DNA of 64,000 nucleotides from Planctomycetota bacterium (lineage in GTDB: Bacteria; Planctomycetota; Planctomycetia; Gemmatales; HRBIN36), in contig JACTMY010000018.1 in the NCBI GenBank assembly GCA_014584395.1, positions 555,015-619,014 of the forward strand, written 5' to 3'. The translations under genes and the position numbers were made by a program. Shown here piece after piece: positions 16,366 to 24,455 of this stretch. Positions within the stretch are counted from its first letter, which is position 1; every line of letters starts with the position of its first letter. The notes beneath the pieces were generated by a model that saw only the letters and a list, made by a program, of their open reading frames with translations, was not told the DNA's origin and ran no database searches.

Positions 16366-18609
16366 CTAGGGCTGGGCGGCAGGGACCAAACTGGGATACA
16401 AGCTGAGATTGGCTCGATTGCCCACCTGCAGCCGGCGATAATCCTTGGGATTATCGAGCACCGCCCGGATGCGAACGTAATCGGTCCCGCTTTCGATCTG
16501 CTTGCCGACGTAAGTCAGGGCGGCTTCGATCGGCTCCCGGGCCTCCTCGGGCCGTGGCTGCACCCACATGCGAATCACTTTGTCCTTGCCCGCCGTGAAG
16601 ATCATCCGGCTTGCCGGGAGGAAGGCCGAGCAGATGATGTCCTCTTCGGTCGCGCTGTAATGGCGCAGCTCGTAACTGCTCAAGGACCACAATTCAGGAA
16701 TGGCCGCGTGTTGCTGATAGGGCAAGACGCGCATCTCCATCAGAGGTAAATGCACCGGAGCGACCCATCCCGCAAACGAAGGCACGGAGACGAAGCGCGG
16801 AATGGGCGGATGGGTCGGTTGTGGACCGGCGATCATGGTTTGCATGGCCGCGGTCAGACAGTATTCAGGTTGCAGCCGCTGCGCCAGCAGCCCCAGGAGA
16901 GTCGGCGTATTTTTGTTGAACCCGACCTGGTAGCCATGCCGGAAAAAGTCATCCGCTTCCGGCGGCGCGGGGGTTGTCCAGAGTTGCAAGCGGCCATTGC
17001 CGCTGCTCGTGAGGACTTCTTGACCGCTGGGTGAAAACTGGGCCAGGTTGCGGAAATGGCCATGCCGACCGCGGATGACGCCCTCGACCTGGCCGCTTGT
17101 CAAATGCACGATGCGGAGTTCATCCTCATGATCGAACAGCACGCGCTGGCCATCGGGGCTGACGCCGAGTTTGGCGACGTCGCCGGAGCGGCCGTCGAAG
17201 ACCCGCAGCATCTCGGCGCCGCTAAGGCCGAGACGCCAATATTTCAACGTCTTGTCCGTGGCCGCGCTGATCAGATGGCCGTCCGCGGTGACGTGCAAGG
17301 TCGTGATCGCTCCGCGATGGGTCGTCCCGGTGCCTTGCGTCGCCAAGACGCGATACATGAATTGGCGGTCGTTGTCGCGCCACAGGCACACCATCATGTC
17401 CGAGCCGCCCGTGGCGATGTATTGGCCATTGGGGCTGAACCGCACCGACTGAATCCGCCCGCCCACGTGCGCCCCGGCGTCGGTCAGCACTTCAGGAGGA
17501 GCGGCTTCCAGTTGTCGGCCATGCTGCAAGGTCCATAGCCGAGCCAAGCCATCGCTGCAGCCGACGACCAGCCGGTATTGGCGCGTTCCCGCCGCTTCTT
17601 TGACCACCGGACTGAAATCCACGGCCAACAATTCGACCTGCCGGGAACGGACCGAGTCGCGCCACAGGGCGCGGCCCGTTTCGCAATCCCAAAGAATAAG
17701 GTAGCCATCGCTGCTGACGGAAGCCAGCAAGCGTCCATCGGGTGAAACGGCCAGGCCATGGATGACGTCGGTGTGCAGCCGCAGTTCGCGGCGCGGCGAT
17801 TCCTTCCGCTCCGGCTCGACGATGGCGCGCATGCCCGCCTTCAGCATGGCGGCCCGTTCGCTGTCGATCAACCCTTCCACCCAGAGACGGTCGCTGTTCA
17901 CGATGACAAACATGGTATCGATGGTGCGGATCGAGTCGCCGGGGCGTTTGCCGATCTTGACCACCTCGCCATGGATTTCACTGACGATGCGATACTGATC
18001 CAATTCCTTCAGTCGAAACTCATATTCGAGCCGGCTGATGACTTGATCCTCATAGGCCTTTTCCAGTTCGGCTTTGTATTGCAGCAGTTGGGCGATGTGC
18101 ACTTCGCGTTCCAGGTCTGACACCGCGCCGCCGATCTTGATGGCGTTGTCCTTGTTCACGATGGATTGATAGACGTTGACCGAAGCCTGGGCGCGGTTGA
18201 TGCCCGTCTCGCTAAAGGCCTTGGCGCGTTCGGCCAAGACGCGTTTTTGCACCAGCGAGTCATCGATCTGGGCCAGGATTTGACCCGGTTGGACGACGTC
18301 TCCCAGGCCGACGTATAGCTCCTTCATGATGCCATCCACGCGGCTGTAGACTTCCGCCGCTTCGATAGGGGCCAGGGCGGCGGCCCAAATCCGAATCGGG
18401 TCCGCCAGCGGCGGACGCGGTGGAGCCAGGCTGGCGCCGGGCGCCGACGTTCGCTCCATGGACAGCGGCTGGGTCACTTTGTTGACGCTGGGTTCATCCC
18501 GGGCATCGCCCTGGTCACGGAAGGGAATAACTTCCGCGGGGCCTTTGAAATAGAGGACGGCCCCCAACAGGCCCAAGAGCAGCACGACAAAACCGATGAA
18601 TCGCCACAT
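16366..18609 (-). CDS. HlyD-like membrane-fusion protein with WD40 propeller inserted in the beta-barrel
   Basis: 747 residues. One N-terminal membrane anchor (about 4-22) is followed by a lipoyl half-motif (VDGIMKELYVGLGDVVQPGQ), a coiled coil (about 120-205), the second lipoyl half (EIHGEVVKIGKRPGDSI) and the first strands of the beta-barrel (RLWVEGLIDSERAAMLKAGM). At about residue 274 the barrel is interrupted by WD40 repeats (for example DGRLLASVSSDGYLILWD and DKVIRMW near the end) running to about residue 690. The last 50 residues (YVGKQIESGTDYVRIRAVLD) are the missing barrel strands. The propeller is therefore an insertion, not a tail. Middle gene of the three-gene run. Confidence 0.85.
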   Translation of the reverse strand: MWRFIGFVVLLLGLLGAVLYFKGPAEVIPFRDQGDARDEPSVNKVTQPLSMERTSAPGASLAPPRPPLADPIRIWAAALAPIEAAEVYSRVDGIMKELYVGLGDVVQPGQILAQIDDSLVQKRVLAERAKAFSETGINRAQASVNVYQSIVNKDNAIKIGGAVSDLEREVHIAQLLQYKAELEKAYEDQVISRLEYEFRLKELDQYRIVSEIHGEVVKIGKRPGDSIRTIDTMFVIVNSDRLWVEGLIDSERAAMLKAGMRAIVEPERKESPRRELRLHTDVIHGLAVSPDGRLLASVSSDGYLILWDCETGRALWRDSVRSRQVELLAVDFSPVVKEAAGTRQYRLVVGCSDGLARLWTLQHGRQLEAAPPEVLTDAGAHVGGRIQSVRFSPNGQYIATGGSDMMVCLWRDNDRQFMYRVLATQGTGTTHRGAITTLHVTADGHLISAATDKTLKYWRLGLSGAEMLRVFDGRSGDVAKLGVSPDGQRVLFDHEDELRIVHLTSGQVEGVIRGRHGHFRNLAQFSPSGQEVLTSSGNGRLQLWTTPAPPEADDFFRHGYQVGFNKNTPTLLGLLAQRLQPEYCLTAAMQTMIAGPQPTHPPIPRFVSVPSFAGWVAPVHLPLMEMRVLPYQQHAAIPELWSLSSYELRHYSATEEDIICSAFLPASRMIFTAGKDKVIRMWVQPRPEEAREPIEAALTYVGKQIESGTDYVRIRAVLDNPKDYRRLQVGNRANLSLYPSLVPAAQP

Positions 18610-18700
18610 GATTCCAAGTCCCCCAAACGAATCAGCCCCGGGATAGGCCGCGAACCGAAAGAGACGCTTGCGAGGCGTGACTCGGAGCAGCCGAATGGGT

Positions 18701-20737
18701 TTAGAACAAGATGTGCTCGAAGAAGAATTCCCACAGTTGATAGAAGAAGACGTAGCCGATGGCCCGTTTGCCGCAACGAATCTTGGCGGTCACTTCGGTT
18801 TCATTGGGCATGGCCCCGCCGCCAAGCTGTTTGAGCATCTGCACGAGTTCGGGGCCGATTTCGACCCGCGCCGTAAGCACGGATTCGTTGTTGATCACCT
18901 CGACGCTGCCGCCCAGCCCCTCCTTGCGCAGCAAGCCCTTGTAGCGAACGCCGGGATGGCTGGTAAGCTGAATGTCCACCTCCAAAGGCTGTGGAAAGAA
19001 GGCGGCCAAGGCTTCCCGGACGTGCCCCACGTGCCCCTCGGGAATGTGCAGTTCGATTTCCCATACGCCATCGAGCCGGGCGATCTGCAGCAGCTTGTCG
19101 CCCTTGCGCACGTTGCGGCCCTTGAGGTCGGTGAGGTCGAACGTCGTGACCGTGCCCGCCAAGGGAGCACGGACCTTGGCGCGGCGCGGGTCGCCGCCCA
19201 CGAGGTCGAGCAAAATCTTCATCTCAGCGTTCGCCTTGTCGAGATTGAACTCCTCCTTGATGAGGTCCAAGCGCAAATTATCGTGCTCGGCCCGGCTCAA
19301 GCCCTCCATGTTGAGCTGCTCGCGCAGGCGGCCGATATTCTTCAAGGAGAACGCCCGCTCCCGGGAAAGCTGATCAAGCTTCTGCAGCAGTTCCACGTCG
19401 CGCAGCTCGACAAGCTCCTGTTCGCGGTTGACGTTCTTGCCATGGTCGACCATGACCTGAACGACCTGGCCGTCAATGGGGGCGTAAATGGTTTGCCGCT
19501 CCTTGGGGATCAGCTTGCCCTTGGCATACATGCGCAGCGGATAGGGGACAAGAATGAGCAGCAGCACCAGGACGGTCAGCGCGGCCAGGATGGCCCCGGT
19601 CCAGGCCAACCGCTTGCCGCGCAGCAAATCGCGGACGTCGGCAATGGGTTGCAAGATGCCGCGGAAGGGAATGCGGCGATGTTCCAGGGCGTTGTACAAG
19701 GCCGGAGCCGCATGCTTGGCGATGACGTCCACCCGGGCCATGAGCTGATCGACGGTGAAGTGCGGCTCAAAGCATTCGACCAGCATGGCCGAGCGACAGG
19801 GGCGTTCCTTGTCCGTCTCGCGTTCATCACGCAAGGGCAAGAGGACCAGCAGTTTGCTGTTGCTCTCGGTCAGGTAGGCGTCCAAGGCGCTGAGGACCTT
19901 CGGCGGCAGGCTCTCATCGCGCGTCCCGGCATAGACGAGCTTGTCATTCCATTCGATGACCGCGGCGAAGAGCTTCCGCATGCATTGGACCAGAGAACTG
20001 CGCTTTTCGATCACGTCCGCGCCGCTGATGGCCTCGATCTCAGTATGGCCGCCCAAGCGCCCCGCCACGCTGACCCGATCCACTTGAAGCAACCGCCGCG
20101 ATTCATTGACGATGAGATAACCGACCTCGCGCGGCTGCAAGCTGGCGTGAATTTGCCGGCTGAAGGTCTCGACCTGCGACCAGACTTGTTGCTGGCCCAT
20201 CATCTGGCGAAGCTGGTGATTGCGAAAATATCCCGCTACGTACGCGCACATGTCCTCCATGAACTGCATGAAGCCCCGCAGGGCCTGGGGATTGCGGCTC
20301 GCTTCGATCCATACTTCGATGAGGGCGATGACCTGGCGGTCGACGATCACGGGCGCGAGCAGCAAATTGTATTGCGTCAGATTGGAGGGAGCATTGGTGG
20401 CGTCGGTGGAGGCCACGGGCCCGCTGTTGGGGGGAACCAGCATCGGCCGGCCTTGTTGCACCATGTAGCGAATCAGTTCATCGTGGCAGACCCTGGCGTT
20501 GGGAATGCGGTCCAGCCCGATTTCATTGAAATTGATCTGGTAGAGTAGTTGCCAATTGCCCTGAGGGGTCCGGTTCCACATGACGCCAGCGGGCGCAGCC
20601 AAGGCGGTCATCAGCCTTTGGAGGAATTCCCCGCTGTATTCCATGGGACCGAGTTGCGATTCGGATAACCGGGCAATCTCATCGATCAGCCGATTGATCT
20701 GTTGTCGCTTTTCTTCAAGCTCTGGGTTCACGTTCAC
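18701..20737 (-). CDS. GAF-domain HlyD-like membrane-fusion protein
   Basis: 678 residues from a GTG (20735-20737) preceded by GGAGGGG. The first about 370 residues are cytoplasmic and look like two GAF-type sensory domains (first ends near MEDMCAYVAGYF, second near HAAPALYNALEHRR). One membrane helix (about 393-415) leads to a periplasmic membrane-fusion part: lipoyl half (APIDGQVVQVMVDHGKNVNR), coiled coil, second half (VRAPLAGTVTTFDLTDLKGR) and beta-barrel. Coupling ligand-sensing GAF domains directly to an adaptor suggests regulated assembly or opening of an export complex. First gene of the three-gene run; 91 bases before the WD40 fusion. Confidence 0.82.
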   Translation of the reverse strand: MNVNPELEEKRQQINRLIDEIARLSESQLGPMEYSGEFLQRLMTALAAPAGVMWNRTPQGNWQLLYQINFNEIGLDRIPNARVCHDELIRYMVQQGRPMLVPPNSGPVASTDATNAPSNLTQYNLLLAPVIVDRQVIALIEVWIEASRNPQALRGFMQFMEDMCAYVAGYFRNHQLRQMMGQQQVWSQVETFSRQIHASLQPREVGYLIVNESRRLLQVDRVSVAGRLGGHTEIEAISGADVIEKRSSLVQCMRKLFAAVIEWNDKLVYAGTRDESLPPKVLSALDAYLTESNSKLLVLLPLRDERETDKERPCRSAMLVECFEPHFTVDQLMARVDVIAKHAAPALYNALEHRRIPFRGILQPIADVRDLLRGKRLAWTGAILAALTVLVLLLILVPYPLRMYAKGKLIPKERQTIYAPIDGQVVQVMVDHGKNVNREQELVELRDVELLQKLDQLSRERAFSLKNIGRLREQLNMEGLSRAEHDNLRLDLIKEEFNLDKANAEMKILLDLVGGDPRRAKVRAPLAGTVTTFDLTDLKGRNVRKGDKLLQIARLDGVWEIELHIPEGHVGHVREALAAFFPQPLEVDIQLTSHPGVRYKGLLRKEGLGGSVEVINNESVLTARVEIGPELVQMLKQLGGGAMPNETEVTAKIRCGKRAIGYVFFYQLWEFFFEHILF

Positions 20738-20858
20738 AAGAACCCCTCCGGTTGTAGCGATTGTGACAGGGACGAAATCCGCCAGGTCGAGGCCAGGGTC
20801 ATTTTTTCCTTGCCGAAAACGACTCGACTTATCTCTTCAATATAAAGGCAACGTGAAA

Positions 20859-22034
20859 ATGGAGCAAGCGGAGTCCCCCCGCGGCCCAAGCATGAGGCTT
20901 CCCGTGCGTCGCAAGCATCATCTCGTTACTGACAGCGGATCACGCCCTAAAGCGGCACGCCTCCCGGACGACGCGATCCTCGGTCTGGACGTCGGCGGCG
21001 CTCACTTGAAAGCCGTGCATGCGCAGGGGGAATCGGCCATTGTGCCTTTTCCCTTGTGGCGTGATCCGAACCGTTTGACGAAGCGGCTTAGGCAACTGTT
21101 CCGCGAAATGACTCCCTTCCACCGGATCGCCTTGACCATGACGGGCGAGCTTTGTGATTGTTTCGCGAATCGCCCCCAGGGAGTGAGCCATATTCTAAAC
21201 GCCACGGCCAAGGCGGCAGGAAAGCGATCGATAATGGTCTGGTGCACGAAGCAACGCTTTCTGTCGCTGGAAGAAGCCGCGGCGAATCCTTGGGCCGTGG
21301 CCTCCGCGAATTGGCTAGCCACGGGATGCTGGGCGGGTCGATGGCTGAAACAATGCCATCCTGACCAGGCCTGCACGCTCTTCATGGACCTCGGCTCCAC
21401 CACACTTGACCTTGTTCCCATTGTCAAGGGAAGGCCCGAACCGAATGGGTTGACTGATTTCGACCGCTTGCAATGCGGCGAACTCATCTACCTTGGCGCC
21501 ACGCGGACGCCGGTGATGCTTTATCATGCCTCGCCCCATGCCGATGACCAGCAAGGTTGGCCGATGGCGGCGGAATGGTTCGCATCGCTGCAAGACGTTT
21601 ACGTCTTGCGGGGCGATATCGCCGAGGATGCCAGGGACACCTTCACGGCGGATGGCCGACCTCGCACCCGAGCCATGGCCGAGCAGCGCTTGGCCCGTCA
21701 ATGGGGCGCGGACCGAATCCAATTATCCAAGCGTGCCTTGGACCATCAGGTCTCGCTCCTGGCCGCGCGCCACGAACAACATCTCCTCGAAGAGGTCCTT
21801 CAAGCTTTGCATCAAATCACCCATCGCCGACAGGGGTTTGTTCCGACTTGTGTCATGGCAGCCGGTTCAGGGGAATTCCTCTTGCGCCGCTTGCGAAAGA
21901 AACTACTGCCCGATGTGCCATGGCTGTTTTGGTCAGACCAGTTTGGCTCCCGGCGCTCGTCTGCCGCCGCCGCCGAAGCCCTCATCCATCTTGCACATGA
22001 GCAGTTCAGCGAACCCAAGGAATCGGATGCATGA
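20859..22034 (+). CDS. Hydantoinase/oxoprolinase-like protein linked to H4MPT C1 pathway
   Basis: 391 residues from the ATG at 20859. It has the ASKHA-type nucleotide-binding signatures ILGLDVGGAHLKAV near the start, TLFMDLGSTTLDLVP in the middle and a glycine-rich AAGSGEFLL near the end. It matches the family of probable H4MPT-linked C1-transfer proteins found in methanogens, methylotrophs and planctomycetes, where it neighbours methanofuran/tetrahydromethanopterin genes. Its exact reaction is not established. Its stop overlaps the start of the next gene (ATGA), and that gene is also tied to this cofactor pathway. Confidence 0.8.
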   Translation: MEQAESPRGPSMRLPVRRKHHLVTDSGSRPKAARLPDDAILGLDVGGAHLKAVHAQGESAIVPFPLWRDPNRLTKRLRQLFREMTPFHRIALTMTGELCDCFANRPQGVSHILNATAKAAGKRSIMVWCTKQRFLSLEEAAANPWAVASANWLATGCWAGRWLKQCHPDQACTLFMDLGSTTLDLVPIVKGRPEPNGLTDFDRLQCGELIYLGATRTPVMLYHASPHADDQQGWPMAAEWFASLQDVYVLRGDIAEDARDTFTADGRPRTRAMAEQRLARQWGADRIQLSKRALDHQVSLLAARHEQHLLEEVLQALHQITHRRQGFVPTCVMAAGSGEFLLRRLRKKLLPDVPWLFWSDQFGSRRSSAAAAEALIHLAHEQFSEPKESDA

Positions 22035-22606
22035 CCACGCCGCAGGTTCTTGTCAAAGTCGGCGGCAGTTTGCTCGATCTGGAGCATCTTGGCCCCAAAC
22101 TGCGCCGCTGGCTCGATGAGGAATGCCCCCGGGAAACGCTGCTCCTGGCGGGCGGCGGGGCTTGTGCGGAGGTGATTCGCTCCCTGGACGCACGACACGG
22201 CTTGCCGCCGGAAGTCTCCCATGCCTTGGCCATAAAGGCCATGGCGATCAACGCTGCGTTGTTGGCTCATCTTTTGCCGCGCTCGCAGTTGACCTCTAAC
22301 CGGGAAGAAATGGCCGTGATCTGGAGCGAAGGGTTGACAGCCATTCTCCACCCCAGCGATCAGGCATGGCGCAGCGTCCACGCTGATCCATGGATTGAGT
22401 CAAGCTGGGACTGCACGTCCGACAGCCTCGCCGCCGCCGCCGCCTTGGGATTGCGAGTGAAAGAATTGATTTTGCTCAAATCCGTCGCCGGCCAGCCCGG
22501 TCAAACCCCCGAGGCATGGGCGAAAGCAGGCCTCGTGGATCGCTGCTTTCCCGCACGGGCCGCAATGATTCCCAAACTGCGCTGGGTTCATTTCCGCGCT
22601 CGGTGA
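22031..22606 (+). CDS. Amino acid kinase family protein, probable methylofuran/methanofuran biosynthesis kinase
   Basis: 191 residues with the short amino-acid-kinase core: VLVKVGGSLLD at the N-terminus, LLAGGGACAEVIR and WDCTSDSLAAAAALGL. The size and pairing with the H4MPT-linked gene match the MfnE-like kinases (5-aminomethyl-3-furanmethanol phosphate kinase in methanogens) and their methylotroph relatives. It would phosphorylate a furan intermediate for the C1-carrier cofactor. It overlaps the upstream gene by four bases, so they are translated together. It converges with rpe. Confidence 0.72.
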   Translation: MTTPQVLVKVGGSLLDLEHLGPKLRRWLDEECPRETLLLAGGGACAEVIRSLDARHGLPPEVSHALAIKAMAINAALLAHLLPRSQLTSNREEMAVIWSEGLTAILHPSDQAWRSVHADPWIESSWDCTSDSLAAAAALGLRVKELILLKSVAGQPGQTPEAWAKAGLVDRCFPARAAMIPKLRWVHFRAR

Positions 22607-22622
22607 TATTCTCCGAAGCCAC

Positions 22623-23309
22623 CTACTCGCCCTTGGCCAGCGGGCCGTTGCAAGCCGTGATGAGTTGCTGCATCGCCGAGGCGATGCCATGCGAGTGATT
22701 GAAGATCGCCGAGGCGGCCACCAAAACGTTGGCCCCCGCACGGACGGCTTGGGGACCGGTCATGAAATCGACGCCGCCATCCACTTCCACTTCCCGCTCT
22801 AGACCGCGATGTTCGAGCATCGCACTGAGACGTTTGAGCCGGCTGAGCGTGGCGGGAATGAACTTCTGGCCGCTGAAGCCGGGGTTAACGCTCATGAGCA
22901 GGATCAAGTCGACTTCCTCCAAAATGTCATCCAAGACATGAAGCGAAGTGGCGGGATTGAGGGCCACGCCCACCTTCTGTCCTAAATCGCGGATAGCCGA
23001 CAGGGTTCGATGGAGATGAACCACCGCCTCGACGTGGACGATGAGGGTGTTGGCTCCGGCCTCGGCAAATTCCTTGAGGTAGCGATCCGGGTCCTCGATC
23101 ATGAGATGGACTTCGATGGGCACATGCGTGACGGGCCTTAGCGATCGCACCACGACTGCGCCAAAGCTGATGTTGGGGACGAAGTGGCCATCCATGACGT
23201 CAAGATGAATGCGGTCCGCTCCCGAACGTTCCGCCGCCAGAACGTCTTCACCAAGCCGGGCGAAATTGGCCGAGAGAATGGACGGGGCAATCTTGATCGT
23301 TGGATGCAT
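22623..23309 (-). CDS. rpe: Ribulose-phosphate 3-epimerase
   Basis: 228 residues from the ATG 23307-23309 (MHPTIKIAPSILSANFARLG). The TIM-barrel hallmarks of the family are all present: IHLDVMDGHFVPNISFG with metal-binding His/Asp, the histidine in VPIEVHLMIEDPD, MSVNPGFSGQKF and VDGGVDFMTGP. It interconverts ribulose 5-phosphate and xylulose 5-phosphate in the pentose phosphate pathway. It stands alone, converging on the kinase gene. Confidence 0.95.
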   Translation of the reverse strand: MHPTIKIAPSILSANFARLGEDVLAAERSGADRIHLDVMDGHFVPNISFGAVVVRSLRPVTHVPIEVHLMIEDPDRYLKEFAEAGANTLIVHVEAVVHLHRTLSAIRDLGQKVGVALNPATSLHVLDDILEEVDLILLMSVNPGFSGQKFIPATLSRLKRLSAMLEHRGLEREVEVDGGVDFMTGPQAVRAGANVLVAASAIFNHSHGIASAMQQLITACNGPLAKGE

Positions 23310-23367
23310 GTGCGGTCCCCACCGTGATGAAGCCACGGATTGTTATAGGACCGATGTGCGCGAGTTG

Positions 23368-23802
23368 CTACCAGCCGTAGGGATTCCCTCGGCGCGGCGC
23401 GGGGATGGGCGGCTGACGCCGACATGGCTCCTCGAAGAAGTCATGACAACTGCCAAAGATGAAGATGGTATCGAGCCGCCAGCTTCCGCAGCCCGGGTCG
23501 CTCAGCGTTTTGCCGTAACTGCAGGAACGCCGGTCGCAATTCTCGCTCTTGCGATCCCATTTATCCCGCCAATGTTGCTTCACGCGGCTCAACCAACTGG
23601 AAGAGGGTGGGCAGGCCAGACTGGATGGATCGCTGCAGCCGCAGTCGCGATTCATGGAGCCATCGAAGATGATCTGAGCAGCGCCGGAGGTCGCCGTGGT
23701 CGAGGGCGGCGTCGAGGGGGCATTCGTGCTCGGGGTTTGGGCTTGAGCCAGCCCCGCGATGAACAGCATAGCTACGGAAGACACCATCATGGATCGCAGC
23801 AT
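23368..23802 (-). CDS. Small secreted cysteine-containing protein
   Basis: 144 residues starting at an ATG with GAGG nine bases upstream. A signal peptide (MVSSVAMLFIAGLAQAQ) precedes a Thr/Ser/Pro-rich linker (about 22-42) and a compact domain with about nine cysteines (CGCSDPSSLAC, CDRRSCSYG, GCGSW, GSCHDF, PCRRQ), which suggests disulfides outside the cytoplasm. It ends in a Pro/Arg tail. No family recognised. Confidence 0.68.
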   Translation of the reverse strand: MLRSMMVSSVAMLFIAGLAQAQTPSTNAPSTPPSTTATSGAAQIIFDGSMNRDCGCSDPSSLACPPSSSWLSRVKQHWRDKWDRKSENCDRRSCSYGKTLSDPGCGSWRLDTIFIFGSCHDFFEEPCRRQPPIPAPRRGNPYGW

Positions 23803-24070
23803 GGTCGCATCCCTCTCGACTTGCGATGATCAGCCATCATCCCCATCGACCGAAAGAGGGAAGCAACTTAAATGGATTGGGTTAGTAAGAGGAAAATGGT
23901 CAAATCAAAGTTCAACATACCAAGGAATTCTCCAACATGTTGAAGTTCCACGCGCCCATTCATCCATCAAGATCGCCTGTATACTAGAGGAGGGAGGACA
24001 AGGGCATTGCGACCGAAAGCACGGACTTGCACAATGGTGTTGTCTATCGGCTAACATCAAGGTGAAGCCC

Positions 24071-24385
24071 ATGAAGCAAATCACGGTCATCGTCAAACCC
24101 TTCGTGGCGGAGGCGGTCCTCAAAGTCGTTCACGAGCATGAGGTGTCCGCTTGTATCGTCGATGAAGTAAAGGGCTATGGTCGACAAAAAGGCTATCTCG
24201 ATCGCTATCAGGGAAGCGAATATAGCATGGCATTCCTCCCCAAGGTGGAGATCAACCTTTGGGTCCAGGACGAAGAGGCGGAGCGGTTGATGGCCCAGAT
24301 CATTGAAACCGCGCGGACAGGCCGCATCGGCGACGGCAAAATTTTCATCCAGAACGCCGCCTGGCACGAAGCGTTGGCGTTTTAA
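24071..24385 (+). CDS. PII-family nitrogen regulatory protein
   Basis: 104 residues from the ATG at 24071 (AAGGTGA upstream). It aligns with GlnB/GlnK: MKQITVIVKPF, a complete T-loop region (VKGYGRQKGYLDRYQGSEY, including the tyrosine position uridylylated in enterobacteria), FLPKVEINLWV and TARTGRIGDGKIFI. The C-terminus (QNAAWHEALAF) departs from the usual VEEAIRIRTGE end. PII proteins sense ATP/ADP and 2-oxoglutarate and control ammonium transport and nitrogen metabolism. No amtB or glnA is next to it, so its target is not given by context. Confidence 0.9.
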   Translation: MKQITVIVKPFVAEAVLKVVHEHEVSACIVDEVKGYGRQKGYLDRYQGSEYSMAFLPKVEINLWVQDEEAERLMAQIIETARTGRIGDGKIFIQNAAWHEALAF

Positions 24386-24443
24386 GCCGCGATCGCGTTG
24401 GTCCCAGCGCGTTTCTCTTGGCTGGCTCGCCGAACGTTTCCCC

Positions 24444-24449
24444 TATAAT
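24444..24449 (+). promoter_or_regulatory. Candidate -10 element for a leaderless eamA-type transcript
   Basis: A consensus TATAAT ends 7 bases before the ATG of the transporter gene, which has no ribosome binding site. Transcription would start at or near the A of the ATG. No good -35 is seen at 17 bases. Confidence 0.35.
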
Positions 24450-24455
24450 CACGGC

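Noticed and set aside
18668..20548. 626-codon plus-strand open frame opposite the GAF fusion gene
   Set aside because: Shadow frame; the opposite strand has lipoyl, coiled-coil and membrane features in the right order.
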